Shown: positions 50,961 through 60,472 of the stretch, one piece after another | Position numbering within the stretch: the stretch's first letter is position 1 | Layout of the letters: the number at the start of each line of letters is the position of its first letter | Origin: Streptomyces panaciradicis | GTDB lineage: Bacteria > Actinomycetota > Actinomycetes > Streptomycetales > Streptomycetaceae | Assembly: GCF_023516615.1 (NCBI RefSeq) | Contig: NZ_JAMGBF010000109.1 | Coordinates: 1 to 64,000 of the forward strand | Direction of reading: 5' to 3' | Length of the DNA: 64,000 nt | Notes under the pieces: generated by a model | What the model saw: the letters and a program-made list of their open reading frames with translations, nothing else | What the model was told of the DNA's origin: nothing | The model's database searches: none | Translations under genes and position numbers: made by a program

Positions 50961-51926
50961 ATGCTGCAGAACGTCGCCGCCGTCGTGCTGGACGGTGTGA
51001 ACCCCTTCGAACTGGCCGTCGTCTGCGAGGTCTTCGGCACCGACCGCAGCGACGACGGACTGCCCGTGTACGACTTCGCGGTCGCCTCGGCCGAGGGACC
51101 GGTCCTCGGCACGCGCTCCGGCTTCTCCCTGCACGTCGAGCACGGGCTGGAGCGGCTGGAGGAGGCTGACCTGATCGCCGTGCCCGCCGGGGCGCGCTTC
51201 GAGACGCGCGCGTTCCCGCCGGAGCTGCTCGACGCGCTGCGCCGGGGCGTGGACCGCGGCGCCCGGGTGCTCAGCGTCTGCTCCGGTGTCTTCGTGCTGG
51301 CCGCGGCCGGGCTGCTGGACGACCGGCGCTGCGCCGTGCACTGGCACCACGCGGACGAGCTGGCACGGGCCTACCCGCGGCTGACGGTGGAGCCGGACGT
51401 CCTCTACGTCGACGAGGACCCGGTGATCACCTCGGCCGGCACGGCCGCCGGCATCGACGCCTGTCTGCACCTGGTGCGCAAGGAGCAGGGGCCGGAGGTC
51501 GCCAACAAGATCGCCCGGCGGATGGTCGTGCCGCCGCACCGCGACGGCGGGCAGGCGCAGTACATCGAGCGCCCGCTGCCGAAGAAGGCGTGCGACACCG
51601 TCGGCGAGGTCCTGGCGTGGATGGAGCGGCACCTCGACGAGGAGGTCACCGTCGAGCAGCTCGCCGAGCGCGCCCACATGTCGCCGCGCACCTTCGCCCG
51701 CCGCTTCCAGCAGGAGACGGGGACGACCCCCTACCGCTGGATCCTGCGCCAGCGCGTACTGCTGGCCCAGCGGCTGCTGGAAGCGACGGACGAGACGGTG
51801 GACGCGATCGCCGGACGGACGGGCTTCGGCAACGCGGCCGCGCTGCGCCACCAGTTCGTCCAGGCGATCGGGACCACCCCGCAGGCCTACCGGCGTACCT
51901 TCAGGGGCCCTGAGGCGGCCGCCTGA
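50961..51926 (+). CDS. GlxA/FtrA-type regulator: DJ-1/PfpI domain plus AraC HTH
   Basis: 321 residues. N-terminal DJ-1/PfpI fold (residues 1-185) with the nucleophile-elbow Cys in VLSVCSGVFVLAAAGLL and a conserved HWHHADELA; C-terminal AraC double HTH (VTVEQLAERAHMSPRTFARR, TVDAIAGRTGFGNAAALRHQ). Such regulators sense small metabolites. ATG 50961. Convergent with CYP170A, 6 bp apart. Confidence 0.88.
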   Translation: MLQNVAAVVLDGVNPFELAVVCEVFGTDRSDDGLPVYDFAVASAEGPVLGTRSGFSLHVEHGLERLEEADLIAVPAGARFETRAFPPELLDALRRGVDRGARVLSVCSGVFVLAAAGLLDDRRCAVHWHHADELARAYPRLTVEPDVLYVDEDPVITSAGTAAGIDACLHLVRKEQGPEVANKIARRMVVPPHRDGGQAQYIERPLPKKACDTVGEVLAWMERHLDEEVTVEQLAERAHMSPRTFARRFQQETGTTPYRWILRQRVLLAQRLLEATDETVDAIAGRTGFGNAAALRHQFVQAIGTTPQAYRRTFRGPEAAA

Positions 51927-51932
51927 CCCCGC

Positions 51933-53309
51933 TCAGCGTGCCACCGGCCGCAGCCTCAGCCCGCGTGGACGCAGCGTGATGCCGATGCGGGTGCGGGCGT
52001 CGGAGTCCGGCGTCTGCTCCAGCCGGAAGGCGCGCGCCACCTCCGCGGTGACGAGCGTCAGCTCGGCCATCGAGAAGTGGTCGGCCGGGCACTTGCGGTT
52101 GCCGACGCTGAACGGGCTCATCGCGTACTTCGGCACCTCGGCGGACCGCTCGGGCAGCCAGCGGTCGGGGTCGAACTCCTCGTGCCGTCCGAACGAGCGC
52201 GCGTCGCGCTGGATCGCGTACGGGCTGTACACGATGTCGGCACCGGCCGGAATTCGGTAACCGCCCAGCGTCGTGTCCGTCACCGCGCGCCGGGTCAATA
52301 TCCATACCGACGGATGCAGCCGCATTGTCTCGACCACCACATTCGCGGTGTACGTCAGCTTCCGTACGTCCTCGAATGCGATCGGCCCCTCGCCGGCGAC
52401 GCCATTCGCCTCGTTCCGGATCTTGTCGGCCAGATCCGGGTGCTCGGTGAGCACCAGGAGCAGTGACATGACCATCGAGCCGATGGATTCGTCGCCGGCG
52501 GTGAGCATGGCGACGACCTGGTCATGGATCTCCTGCTCGCCGATCGGATCGCCATTCCCGTCCCGCGCCTCCAGCAAAGCCGTGAGCAAATCGTTCGGCT
52601 TTTGACCGGATGCCCGGCGCTCGGCGACGATCTCGTCGACCAGGAGGTGCAGATCGGCCAGCGCCCGATTGAATTCGCGGTTGGCCGGAAGCGGCACCCG
52701 ATAAAGCGGTCCGAGAGGCACGACCATGCGTTGGTACATACCTCGGAACAGGGTGGCGAGGGCGCTGGAGATGCGTTCGGCGCGGTTTTCGTTGCATGTG
52801 TCGTGCATCAGACAGCGCACCGAGATCCGCACGGCAAGCCGGAACGCCTCGGTGGTGGCGTCGACGCTCTCGCGGGAGCGCCAGCGGGCCACCAGCGCGC
52901 GGACCTCCTCCTCCATGACGGGGCCGTAGCGGGGGATGGCGTCGAGCCGGAACGCGGGCTGGATGGTGCGGCGCTGGCGCCGGTGCAGCGGACCGTTGGC
53001 GGTGGCCACGCCCTCCTTGCCGAGCAGGCCCTCCAGGGACTCCCACAGCGGTCCGGCGATGATGTAGTCGGGGCTGAGGGCGATGGCCCCGGTCAGTTCG
53101 GGGACGGTGACGGCGTACACCGTCTTGGGGCCGAGCCGCAGGCGTACGACGTCTCCCTGCTCGCGCAGTCCCGTCAGGAAGACGAGCGGGTCGCGGACCA
53201 GCTTCCAGCCGTGGCCGAGCAGCGGCAGCGCGCCGTCGGCGAGCGGTGGCTCACCCGGTTTCGCCTCCGTGTGCGTCCGGGGTTCGGGGGTGACGGACTC
53301 GACGGTCAT
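51933..53309 (-). CDS. cyp170A: Cytochrome P450 CYP170A (albaflavenone synthase)
   Basis: 458 residues. Heme ligand loop FSVGNRKCPADHF, ExxR in VVETMRLHPSVW, oxygen-binding helix I TAGDESIGSMV. Coupled to the sesquiterpene synthase (ATGA overlap), it is the partner that oxidises epi-isozizaene to albaflavenols and albaflavenone. S. coelicolor CYP170A1 additionally has a moonlighting farnesene synthase site; I could not confirm that motif here. Confidence 0.93.
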   Translation of the reverse strand: MTVESVTPEPRTHTEAKPGEPPLADGALPLLGHGWKLVRDPLVFLTGLREQGDVVRLRLGPKTVYAVTVPELTGAIALSPDYIIAGPLWESLEGLLGKEGVATANGPLHRRQRRTIQPAFRLDAIPRYGPVMEEEVRALVARWRSRESVDATTEAFRLAVRISVRCLMHDTCNENRAERISSALATLFRGMYQRMVVPLGPLYRVPLPANREFNRALADLHLLVDEIVAERRASGQKPNDLLTALLEARDGNGDPIGEQEIHDQVVAMLTAGDESIGSMVMSLLLVLTEHPDLADKIRNEANGVAGEGPIAFEDVRKLTYTANVVVETMRLHPSVWILTRRAVTDTTLGGYRIPAGADIVYSPYAIQRDARSFGRHEEFDPDRWLPERSAEVPKYAMSPFSVGNRKCPADHFSMAELTLVTAEVARAFRLEQTPDSDARTRIGITLRPRGLRLRPVAR

Positions 53310-54391
53310 TTCTCACCTGCCGCTTCGTTGTCGACGTACGGGGGTGTGGACCGGTCGTCCCAGCTGTCGACCATGTAACGGCCGGACTCGTGGTGGAACC
53401 AGTAGACGGTGGAGAACCAGTTCCGCATATTGCCGACGCAGGCCCGTACGGCGAGGCTCAGTTCTTTTCCGCGTACGGTGCCGTCGGCGAGGTCGTCGGC
53501 GAATCGCAGGGCGTGGCGTTCGACGAATATGAATTCGTTGATGCATTTCTCCACGCGCCGCCGCACTTCGGCGATCGCCTCTTCCAGGGTCAGCCCCTCG
53601 TGTTTGATGAGACTGATGCCGAGATTGTGGACCTCGTCGCCCGCTATTTCCTTGGGAAGCGAACACAGGTCGTTGTACCAGGCGGCGAATTCCTGACTCA
53701 GCAGGGCAGCCCGCCGGTAAGCCGGGTGTTTCCGTACGGCGTCCGGGAGTTCACACCCGGCGGCGGCCTCCAGAAGGTCGGTCCAGATCCAGTGCGCGAA
53801 GGTGAGCCGGCGGAGTTCCAGGTATTCCTCGACCGCCGGGACGACTCCCTCGGTGCGGTTGTGGAACTCGCGGTCGTACGCCTCGATGACCGCGTGGAAG
53901 TGCCGCGCGAAGCGGGCGTTCCAGGTGCCCGGCAGGAACGAGTACAGGCGCACCATGCTGTCCGCGAACGCCGCGACCAGCGGGTCCTGGTGGCGCAGGT
54001 ACTCCTGCGGGGAGTCGAGCGCCGCGTGCAGGCCGAGCCGGAGCCGGCGCCAGGCCTCCGGGCGGCGGTGGACGATGTCCCGGTCGTGCCGGTCGTCCCA
54101 GACGAAGAACCACGCGCTGTAGTCGGCTATCGCCTGAAGGACCTCGTCGGGGGCGCCCAGGTAGTACCCCGCCATGAGGTCGGTGTAGCAAAGTCGGTCG
54201 GCATATTCCTTCACCTTGTGCGCCGGCATGAGCCGTTTTCGCAGCAGCCAGGTGCGCGTTGTCTCCTGGAGCCGAGGCCAATACGGGTGCAGTTGCCGGG
54301 GAAACGCCGCCTCGATCACCGGAAGGGACAGTGATGGTGGGACCGCGGTCGGCGTCGCGGTCGACGTGGTGCTGTGTGGGAAAGCAGGCAC
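53306..54391 (-). CDS. cyc1: Epi-isozizaene synthase (sesquiterpene cyclase)
   Basis: 361 residues, the exact length of the S. coelicolor enzyme. Class I terpene synthase: Asp-rich DDRHD at 99-103 and the Mg2+ triad NDLCSLPKE. Cyclises farnesyl diphosphate to epi-isozizaene, precursor of the antibiotic albaflavenone. I chose GTG 54391 (site GAGAGGGG seven bases before) over TTG 54397, which restores the expected N-terminus MPAFPHST. First gene of the two-gene operon. Confidence 0.95.
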   Translation of the reverse strand: MPAFPHSTTSTATPTAVPPSLSLPVIEAAFPRQLHPYWPRLQETTRTWLLRKRLMPAHKVKEYADRLCYTDLMAGYYLGAPDEVLQAIADYSAWFFVWDDRHDRDIVHRRPEAWRRLRLGLHAALDSPQEYLRHQDPLVAAFADSMVRLYSFLPGTWNARFARHFHAVIEAYDREFHNRTEGVVPAVEEYLELRRLTFAHWIWTDLLEAAAGCELPDAVRKHPAYRRAALLSQEFAAWYNDLCSLPKEIAGDEVHNLGISLIKHEGLTLEEAIAEVRRRVEKCINEFIFVERHALRFADDLADGTVRGKELSLAVRACVGNMRNWFSTVYWFHHESGRYMVDSWDDRSTPPYVDNEAAGEK

Positions 54392-54610
54392 GAACAAGCC
54401 CCTCTCAGCCGCCAGTTTCGCACGCCCCTCGCACTGTGCCGGGCGTGCGCCGTTGCGTATCCCCGCACTGACTATTCAGCACCACAACTGACCGATCTGG
54501 GAACGCATTTGCTTCATTCACTACCCCACAGTGCCGGGATTCTCCCCTTGCGCGACGTGTTTCCGACCGATACGGGCGCGGCTCCGACCGGACGTGCGAG
54601 GGACACACGA

Positions 54611-54650
54611 ACGGCGCCTGTTCTCCGTGTGGTTGACGAACAGGCGCCGT
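54611..54650. terminator. Hairpin after the deformylase gene
   Basis: Perfect 13-bp stem ACGGCGCCTGTTC (54611-54623) with GAACAGGCGCCGT (54638-54650), 14-nt loop; serves the minus-strand def gene. Confidence 0.75.
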
Positions 54651-54671
54651 GCGCAAGGGGGTTGTGGGCCG

Positions 54672-55322
54672 TCAGTCGTTCGCGACCACCGGGTAGCGGG
54701 GCTCGTTCTCGGCCATCTGCCGCAGCGCGTCCTTGCGTTCGCGCTTGGAGAGGCGGTCGATGTACAGGTAGCCGTACAGGTGGTCGGTCTCGTGCTGCAA
54801 ACAGCGAGCGAAGTAGCCGGTGCCGCGCACCTTGATCGGGTTGCCCTTCTCGTCCTGCCCGGTCACCTCGGCGTAGTCCGGGCGGGCCAGCGGCGCGTAC
54901 GCGGTCGGCACGGACAGGCAGCCCTCGTTGCTGTCGTCGAGCCGGCGCTGGTCCGCGGGCAGGTCGACCAGCTTGGGGTTGCACACGACACCGACGTGCC
55001 GCGTGCCCTCGTCGTCCCCGCAGTCGTAGACGAAGACCTTCAGGTCCACGCCGATCTGGTTGGCGGCCAGGCCCACGCCCTCGGCGGTGCGCTGCGAGGC
55101 GAACATGTCCGCGACCAGCTGCTGCAGCTCCTCACCGAAGTCGGTGACGTCCTTGCACTCCTTGTGCAGCACCGGATTCCCGACGACCGTGATGGGCCGC
55201 GAGGTCCCGGCCGCACGCCAGGCCGACTCCCGCTCCTCGCAGTCCTGGGTGTCGATGACGAAACCCTCGTCGTCCACGGGGAGCACGCCCGCGTGCTGCT
55301 GATCGGTGTCCTGCTGCGCCAT
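54672..55322 (-). CDS. def: Peptide deformylase
   Basis: 216 residues; removes the formyl group from nascent proteins. All three motifs are present: GVGLAANQIG, EGCLSVP and QHETDHLYG (metal ligands Cys and two His). A 40-residue acidic N-terminal extension precedes the catalytic domain. Ribosome site GAGGAAGG before ATG 55322. Actinobacteria usually carry several def copies. Confidence 0.95.
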   Translation of the reverse strand: MAQQDTDQQHAGVLPVDDEGFVIDTQDCEERESAWRAAGTSRPITVVGNPVLHKECKDVTDFGEELQQLVADMFASQRTAEGVGLAANQIGVDLKVFVYDCGDDEGTRHVGVVCNPKLVDLPADQRRLDDSNEGCLSVPTAYAPLARPDYAEVTGQDEKGNPIKVRGTGYFARCLQHETDHLYGYLYIDRLSKRERKDALRQMAENEPRYPVVAND

Positions 55323-55369
55323 GCCGACGATGCCTTCCTCAAAACAGGGGTTCACTGCTGATACAGGGT

Positions 55370-55460
55370 ACGTGGACGCGCCCCTCCAGGGGCGCGGGAC
55401 AGTGTCGCTGTGCGGCTCCGCCGCGTGGGCGCGACCAGCCCCCACGGACCCGCGGGCGGC
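55370..55460. repeat. Streptomyces REP-like intergenic element
   Basis: Starts with the hairpin CGCGCCCCT (55377-55385) / AGGGGCGCG (55388-55396) and continues through CGGCTCCGCCGCGTGGGCGC to CCAGCCCCCAC. This dispersed palindromic sequence is one I recognise from many Streptomyces intergenic regions. It lies between def and the TPR gene. Confidence 0.6.
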
Positions 55461-55467
55461 AACGGCG

Positions 55468-56448
55468 CTAACAGACCTCCTCGAGATCCCGCCAGTCCCT
55501 CGACTCCGGACTGTCGGCGACCCACCCGTCCAGCAACCCCCGTACCAGCGACGCCGGCGCAGCCACCCCGCACTCCCGCTCCGGCACCCACAACTGCCCG
55601 TCGGTCCGGTGCCCCAGCGGCCCGGGATGCCCCGGCTCACTGTGGTCGTGCGGATCGAGGTGCTCCCCGTCGCCCTCGTCGGACGGCATCCGGGACTCAC
55701 TGCACATGCGGCACAGCAACCGCACCGACGACGACCAGTCCTCCGCGGCGAACCCCGCGTCCGCGGCCAGCTGCTCCAGCGCGTCCCGGTCGGCCTCGGT
55801 CGCCGCCTCCAGCAGCACCACCCAGGTCGGCACCGGCGACGGCGCCCACAGCTCGATCTCGTCGAAGACGGGGTAGGCGTGCCCGGCCGCCGTGGTGCGC
55901 TCGCCGTGGGGCACGCCGTCGTGCAGGACGACCTCGCCCCAGCGCCGGCCGGACGACGGCAGCGGGATCGACAGCACCTCGATCCGGGCGGGGTCCAGCC
56001 GCCGCCCCCACACCACCTCGGCCTCGCCCTCCGGCGACAGCCGTACGGCCGCGCTGCCGAGCTCCATGCCGACGGGCTCGCCGCCCGCCGCGACCGCGCC
56101 CGGCACCCGCAGTCCGTAGGCCTGCCAGGCCCGCCGGGCCAGCGGCCAGTCCTGCAGGGCGGTGGCCGCGATGCCGACGTTCCACCAGTCGGGCGCGCCG
56201 GTCTCCTTGTCGAGCAGGGCGACGGCGCGCAGGCCGGCCGCGCGGGCCTGCTCCCAGTCGTGCCGGAACTTGTGCAGCAGGGCGAGGTTGAACCAGGACT
56301 CCGACAGCCAGGGCTCCAGATCGGCCGCTCGCGTCAGCAGCGCGCCCGCGTCCTCGTACCGGCCGTCGCCGATGAGCGTGAACGCGCGATCGGTGGCCTG
56401 CCGCCAGGAGGCGGAGGGCCGGTGTCGTCCCTTGCCGAAGATCCTCAC
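55468..56448 (-). CDS. Tetratricopeptide-repeat protein
   Basis: 326 residues. Two to three TPR-like units in the N-terminal third (ALLTRAADLEPWLSESWFNL, AAGLRAVALLDKETGAPDWW); the rest is an uncharacterised domain with Cys near the end (CRMCSESR, ERECGV). Typical cytoplasmic Streptomyces hypothetical; protein-protein interaction presumed. Confidence 0.7.
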   Translation of the reverse strand: MRIFGKGRHRPSASWRQATDRAFTLIGDGRYEDAGALLTRAADLEPWLSESWFNLALLHKFRHDWEQARAAGLRAVALLDKETGAPDWWNVGIAATALQDWPLARRAWQAYGLRVPGAVAAGGEPVGMELGSAAVRLSPEGEAEVVWGRRLDPARIEVLSIPLPSSGRRWGEVVLHDGVPHGERTTAAGHAYPVFDEIELWAPSPVPTWVVLLEAATEADRDALEQLAADAGFAAEDWSSSVRLLCRMCSESRMPSDEGDGEHLDPHDHSEPGHPGPLGHRTDGQLWVPERECGVAAPASLVRGLLDGWVADSPESRDWRDLEEVC

Positions 56449-56558
56449 GATTCCCGCCTGCCAGTTCCGTGGAGTGGGCCGGCCCGGAGTCTGCCCCCGG
56501 ACACCCTCTCATTCGCATCCAACCATGTGGGGCTGGAAGGGCGCTCATTACCCATGGG

Positions 56559-57782
56559 TTACCCAGCCGAGGGGAGCGTCAGACAGTCCCGTGCCAGGAC
56601 CCGGGCCAGGGATTCGACCACCTCGGGCGCGTAGTCCCCGGCCGTGGCCAGCCGCAGTTCCTCCAGCGCCCGCAGGGGTCCGCCGGGGCCGGCGTCGCGC
56701 ACCTTCTCGTCGTAGGCGTTCACCGTCCGTACGATCCGCGCGGCCATCGGCTGCTCCCGGTAGGGGTCGGCCTGCCGCTCCACCACGACCGCGACCGCGG
56801 AGTCCACCCCGGTCTGCCGTACGACCGCTCCGCCGAGCAGGGCGATCCGGCGCTGTTCGGCTCCGGGGAGGCCGGCGGTGGCGCCCGCCGGGACCGGGTC
56901 GACCAGGCTGAGCTGGCCGATGTCGTGCATGAGGGCCGCGGACTCCAGTACGGCCAGCTCGGGCCGGGTCAGCCCCAGCTCGCGGCCGACGGCCCGGCTG
57001 AGCTCGGCCACACGCCGGGCGTGCCCGGCGGGGGTGTATCCGGCGATCTCGGTGGCGCGGGCCAGGGAGGCGATGGTCTGGCGGTAGGTGGTGCGGACCG
57101 CCGCGTACCGCTTGAAGGACAGCTGGGTCAGCAGCAGGGGCAGCGAGAACACCGGCAGCGCCCACAGTCCGACGACGGCCACCGCGAGGGCCATCACCGC
57201 ACCGGTCGCGCACACGGCGGAGCCGATGCCGAGCAGTCCGCGCAGCTCGTCCCGGAGGAGGGGGCCGAAGGGCCAGCCGGTGCGGGAGTGGGCGAGGGCG
57301 GCGGCGAGGACGCAGTCGCACAGGGCGGTGAGGGTGAGGAGCGCGAGCAGCGCGAGGGCGTAGGCGGGGCCGCCCCACTCCTCGAACACGCCCTGGTCGT
57401 AGAGAGGGTGGAAGCAGACGGCGGTGAAGCCGACGGTGAGCACGCGGCGGGCGAGGTGGTCCGTCATCGGCCCCCGGCCGCGCGCGGTGTGCGGGACGCC
57501 GCCGAGCAGGGAGGCGGCGAGGACGACGGTCACGACCTGGGTGACGCCGTGGTGGGAGGGCTGGCCGGCGTCCGCGCCGAGCAGTGCGTACGCCAGGGCG
57601 CCGGCGGCCCCGAGCGGCGCGGCCTCCCGGACCCGGGCGCCGGTCCAGCGGCCCAGCTCTCCGACGCAGACGAGCAGGCCGAAGGCGAGGGCGGTGGAGC
57701 GTTCCTCCAGGCCGGTCCAGAGGGTGACGGCGAGGCAGGTGCCGGCGAGGAGGGCGGCTGACGCGTGGATGAGCGCCTTCAC
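56559..57782 (-). CDS. Membrane HD-domain protein, degenerate HD-GYP
   Basis: 407 residues: several N-terminal membrane helices (residues 1-170) and a C-terminal HD domain (GHARRVAELSRAVGRELG, ALMHDIGQLSLVDP). The GYP motif and following metal ligands are missing, so c-di-GMP hydrolysis is doubtful. The GTG 57782 overlaps the stop of the paralogous gene as GTGA. Possibly a regulatory partner of that protein. Confidence 0.75.
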   Translation of the reverse strand: MKALIHASAALLAGTCLAVTLWTGLEERSTALAFGLLVCVGELGRWTGARVREAAPLGAAGALAYALLGADAGQPSHHGVTQVVTVVLAASLLGGVPHTARGRGPMTDHLARRVLTVGFTAVCFHPLYDQGVFEEWGGPAYALALLALLTLTALCDCVLAAALAHSRTGWPFGPLLRDELRGLLGIGSAVCATGAVMALAVAVVGLWALPVFSLPLLLTQLSFKRYAAVRTTYRQTIASLARATEIAGYTPAGHARRVAELSRAVGRELGLTRPELAVLESAALMHDIGQLSLVDPVPAGATAGLPGAEQRRIALLGGAVVRQTGVDSAVAVVVERQADPYREQPMAARIVRTVNAYDEKVRDAGPGGPLRALEELRLATAGDYAPEVVESLARVLARDCLTLPSAG

Positions 57783-59089
57783 GGGCGGGCTCCGGAGCGG
57801 TCGGCGGCCTGCGGCGCGGGGACGAACGGGTGCGGTTCCTCGCCGGCGGTGACCACCGGATGCCATCCCTCCCGCCCCAGTGCCCGGACCAGCGCCGTCA
57901 CCATCCGCGGGTCGAACTGGGCCCCGGCGCACCGCTTCAGTTCGTCCAGCGCGGCCGGCACCGGACGGGCCCGCCGGTAGGAGCGGGTGGAGGTCATGGC
58001 GTCGAAGGCGTCCGCGACCGCGACCACCCGGGCGGACTCCGGGATCTGGGTGCCGACCAGGCCGTAGGGGTAGCCGCTGCCGTCCAGCCGCTCGTGGTGG
58101 TGGAGCACGGCCGCGCGGGCCTCCCCCAGGAACCCGATCCCGCGCACCATCTCGTGCCCGTACTCGGGGTGCAGCTCGATGACCCGCCGTTCCTCGGGGG
58201 TGAGCGGTCCGTCCTTGCGCAACAGCCGGGTGGGGACGCCGAGTTTGCCCACGTCGTGCAGGATCCCGGCGAACCGCAGCACCTCGACGCGCTCGTCGTC
58301 CAGGCCCAGTTCCCGCGCGATCATCATCGACGCCTGGCCGACCCGCTCGCTGTGCCCGCGGGTGTAGCCGTCCTTGATGTCGACGGCCTGGACCAGCGCC
58401 CGGATGGTCGCCTGGTGCGCTGCCCGCTCCCGGTGGTACTGCGCGAACACCCACCAGGACACGCACATGGGGAGCAGCACGAGGAGCGCGGCGACCGGGC
58501 CGTACGGGCTGCGCCACAGCACGGCCATCATCAGCCCGGCCAGGCCGTGCACGGCGACGGGGGCGAGGGAGCGGACGAACAGCCCGCGCCAGGCGCGGCG
58601 CGCCGGAACGCGCTCGCCGAGCGCGAGGATGCCGCCGTCCAGGGCGGTCAGCGCCAGGCAGAAGGCGAGGACCGCGGCCCCGGCGGGGACGAGGGCGTAG
58701 GGGAAGTGGGAGCCGGCGACCGCGTCCCGGCCGCCCAGCGCGCCGTGCACCGAGCCCGCGGCCCGGACGCCGATCATCAGGTGCGCCGCGCGCCAGATCC
58801 GCCGCAGCGCGTACGGCCGTTGCTCGACCCGGGAGAGCAGCGCCCCCGGCAGCGGGACCAGCGCGGCGGCGGCCGGCGGCAGCAGGAAGGCACCGGCGAG
58901 GAGCACGGGGTAGAAGGTGCCGGCGAAGCGCCAGCGGGCGGCGGCCCGCTCGCACCCCGCGTACACGGCGGAGAGCAGCACGACCGCCCACCAGAGTGCG
59001 GGCGTCCGCGGCAGCCGAGCCGCGCAGAGCAGGGCGCCCAGGACGACGCAGGCGACGTACACACGGGCCCGCGCCGGAACAGCCTCCAT
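57779..59089 (-). CDS. Membrane-anchored HD-GYP phosphodiesterase
   Basis: 436 residues. About six to seven membrane helices to residue 215, then a canonical HD-GYP domain: GHSERVGQASMMIA, FAGILHDVGKLGVP, HPEYGHEMV, HHHERLDGSGYPYGL and VADAFDAMTSTRSYR. It should linearise c-di-GMP, an important developmental signal in Streptomyces. ATG 59089 with GGAGGGG seven bases before. Coupled to the degenerate paralogue. Confidence 0.88.
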   Translation of the reverse strand: MEAVPARARVYVACVVLGALLCAARLPRTPALWWAVVLLSAVYAGCERAAARWRFAGTFYPVLLAGAFLLPPAAAALVPLPGALLSRVEQRPYALRRIWRAAHLMIGVRAAGSVHGALGGRDAVAGSHFPYALVPAGAAVLAFCLALTALDGGILALGERVPARRAWRGLFVRSLAPVAVHGLAGLMMAVLWRSPYGPVAALLVLLPMCVSWWVFAQYHRERAAHQATIRALVQAVDIKDGYTRGHSERVGQASMMIARELGLDDERVEVLRFAGILHDVGKLGVPTRLLRKDGPLTPEERRVIELHPEYGHEMVRGIGFLGEARAAVLHHHERLDGSGYPYGLVGTQIPESARVVAVADAFDAMTSTRSYRRARPVPAALDELKRCAGAQFDPRMVTALVRALGREGWHPVVTAGEEPHPFVPAPQAADRSGARP

Positions 59090-59255
59090 CACGCCCCTCC
59101 CCGGCCGAGCCTCCTCTGGCGACGAGCCTAGGGCGGGGCAGGGGGACGCGTGGGCCTATGAAAGGGTGATTAGCACGTTCGAGTGACCGAACACTCTTGT
59201 GCAGCGCGTCAGTTCGAGGGGGACGCGGCCGTGCACCGGCCCACGCCCCGGGCCG

Positions 59256-59567
59256 TCACGACTCCTGGGGAGTCGCCGGTGCCGCCGTGACGTCGTGCTC
59301 GGGGACCGCCTGGCCGGAGCGGATCAGATCGATCCGCCCCAGCACCTTGGAGCGCAGGTCGGTGGGCACGTCGTCATGCCCGCAGCAGCGCTTGACGAGC
59401 TTCTTCACGGCCTGCTCCAGGCCGTACTTCTCCAGGCACGGCGAGCACTCCTTGAAGTGCCGCTTGAACTTGTCGCGATCGACTTCCGGCATCTCGCTGT
59501 CGAGAAACTCGTACAGATGGTCGAGGACCTCACTGCAGTCAGTCTCGTGCGGCTCTCCGCAGCTCAT
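59256..59567 (-). CDS. rsrA: Zinc-binding thiol-responsive anti-sigma factor RsrA
   Basis: 103 residues. Zinc ligands Cys11, His37, Cys41 and Cys44 (HFKECSPC) with further Cys3, Cys61 and Cys62. Disulfide stress ejects zinc, forming a disulfide and releasing SigR. Start overlaps sigR stop as ATGA. The residue numbers equal those of S. coelicolor RsrA. Confidence 0.97.
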   Translation of the reverse strand: MSCGEPHETDCSEVLDHLYEFLDSEMPEVDRDKFKRHFKECSPCLEKYGLEQAVKKLVKRCCGHDDVPTDLRSKVLGRIDLIRSGQAVPEHDVTAAPATPQES

Positions 59568-60412
59568 GAGCCCGAGCCTTTCGCTTCGTTCGACTCTCCG
59601 GCGCCGGCCGGGACCAGCCCGCGCTCACGGGCGTAGTCCTCGAGCATCCCGCGCAGCTGGCGGCGGCCCCGGTGCAGCCGGGACATCACCGTACCGATGG
59701 GTGTCCCCATGATGTCCGCGATCTCCTTGTACGCAAAGCCCTCTACGTCGGCGAGGTAGACGGCGATGCGGAACTCCTCGGGGATCGCCTGGAGCGCTTC
59801 CTTCACGTCCGAGTCCGGCAGGTGGTCGAGCGCCTGCGACTCCGCGGAGCGCAGACCCGTCGACATGTGCGACTCGGCGCGGGCGAGCTGCCAGTCCTCG
59901 ATCTCCTCCGCCGCGCTGCGCTGGGGCTCGCGCTGCTTCTTGCGGTAGGAGTTGATGAAGGTGTTCGTGAGAATCCGGTACAGCCACGCCTTGAGGTTGG
60001 TGCCCTCACGGAACTGGTGGAAGGACGCGTACGCCTTGGCGTACGTCTCCTGCACCAGGTCCTCCGCGTCGGCCGGGTTGCGCGTCATGCGCAGGGCGGC
60101 CGAGTACATCTGGTCGAGGAATTCGAGCGCGTCCCGTTCGAAGCGCGCGCTGCGCTCCGAGGTCGACTCCGCGCTGACGCCCTGGCCCTCGGGCTGCTCC
60201 GCCTGGCCGTTGTCGGTCCCTGCGTCGATCCCAGTGACCGGACCCACCTCCTCAAAGTTCCGGGCAGCACCGAGACCGGTACCACCGGAATTGGAGGATA
60301 GACGACGACCCGTCCCCGCCGCCCCCCGAACAGGGGTGGTCTTGGCCGCGCGCAGCACCGTCCAGTCCAGGTCAGCGCTGCGCTCACGGCTCGGGCAGAT
60401 GGTCGAACCCAT
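59564..60412 (-). CDS. sigR: Disulfide-stress ECF sigma factor SigR (long form SigR')
   Basis: 282 residues from ATG 60412, the length of the unstable SigR' isoform. The 227-residue SigR starts at GTG 60247 (residue 56), which has GAGGAG before it. Region 2 is LEFLDQMYSAALRMT through EDLVQETYAKAYASFHQF; region 4 LQAIPEEFRIAVYLADVEGFAYKEIADIMG. It turns on thioredoxin, mycothiol and proteolysis genes when RsrA is oxidised. SigR' (stress-induced) is quickly degraded by ClpP, shutting the response off. Confidence 0.97.
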   Translation of the reverse strand: MGSTICPSRERSADLDWTVLRAAKTTPVRGAAGTGRRLSSNSGGTGLGAARNFEEVGPVTGIDAGTDNGQAEQPEGQGVSAESTSERSARFERDALEFLDQMYSAALRMTRNPADAEDLVQETYAKAYASFHQFREGTNLKAWLYRILTNTFINSYRKKQREPQRSAAEEIEDWQLARAESHMSTGLRSAESQALDHLPDSDVKEALQAIPEEFRIAVYLADVEGFAYKEIADIMGTPIGTVMSRLHRGRRQLRGMLEDYARERGLVPAGAGESNEAKGSGS

Positions 60413-60472
60413 GCGGCGGACTTCCTCTCCGACGACGATCGGTGCTGGTGGCTCAGCACTTCTGTCCGCCTC

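Noticed and set aside
51933..53309. Second terpene-synthase active site in the P450
   Set aside because: Known for CYP170A1, but I could not identify convincing Asp-rich and NSE motifs in this protein by eye.
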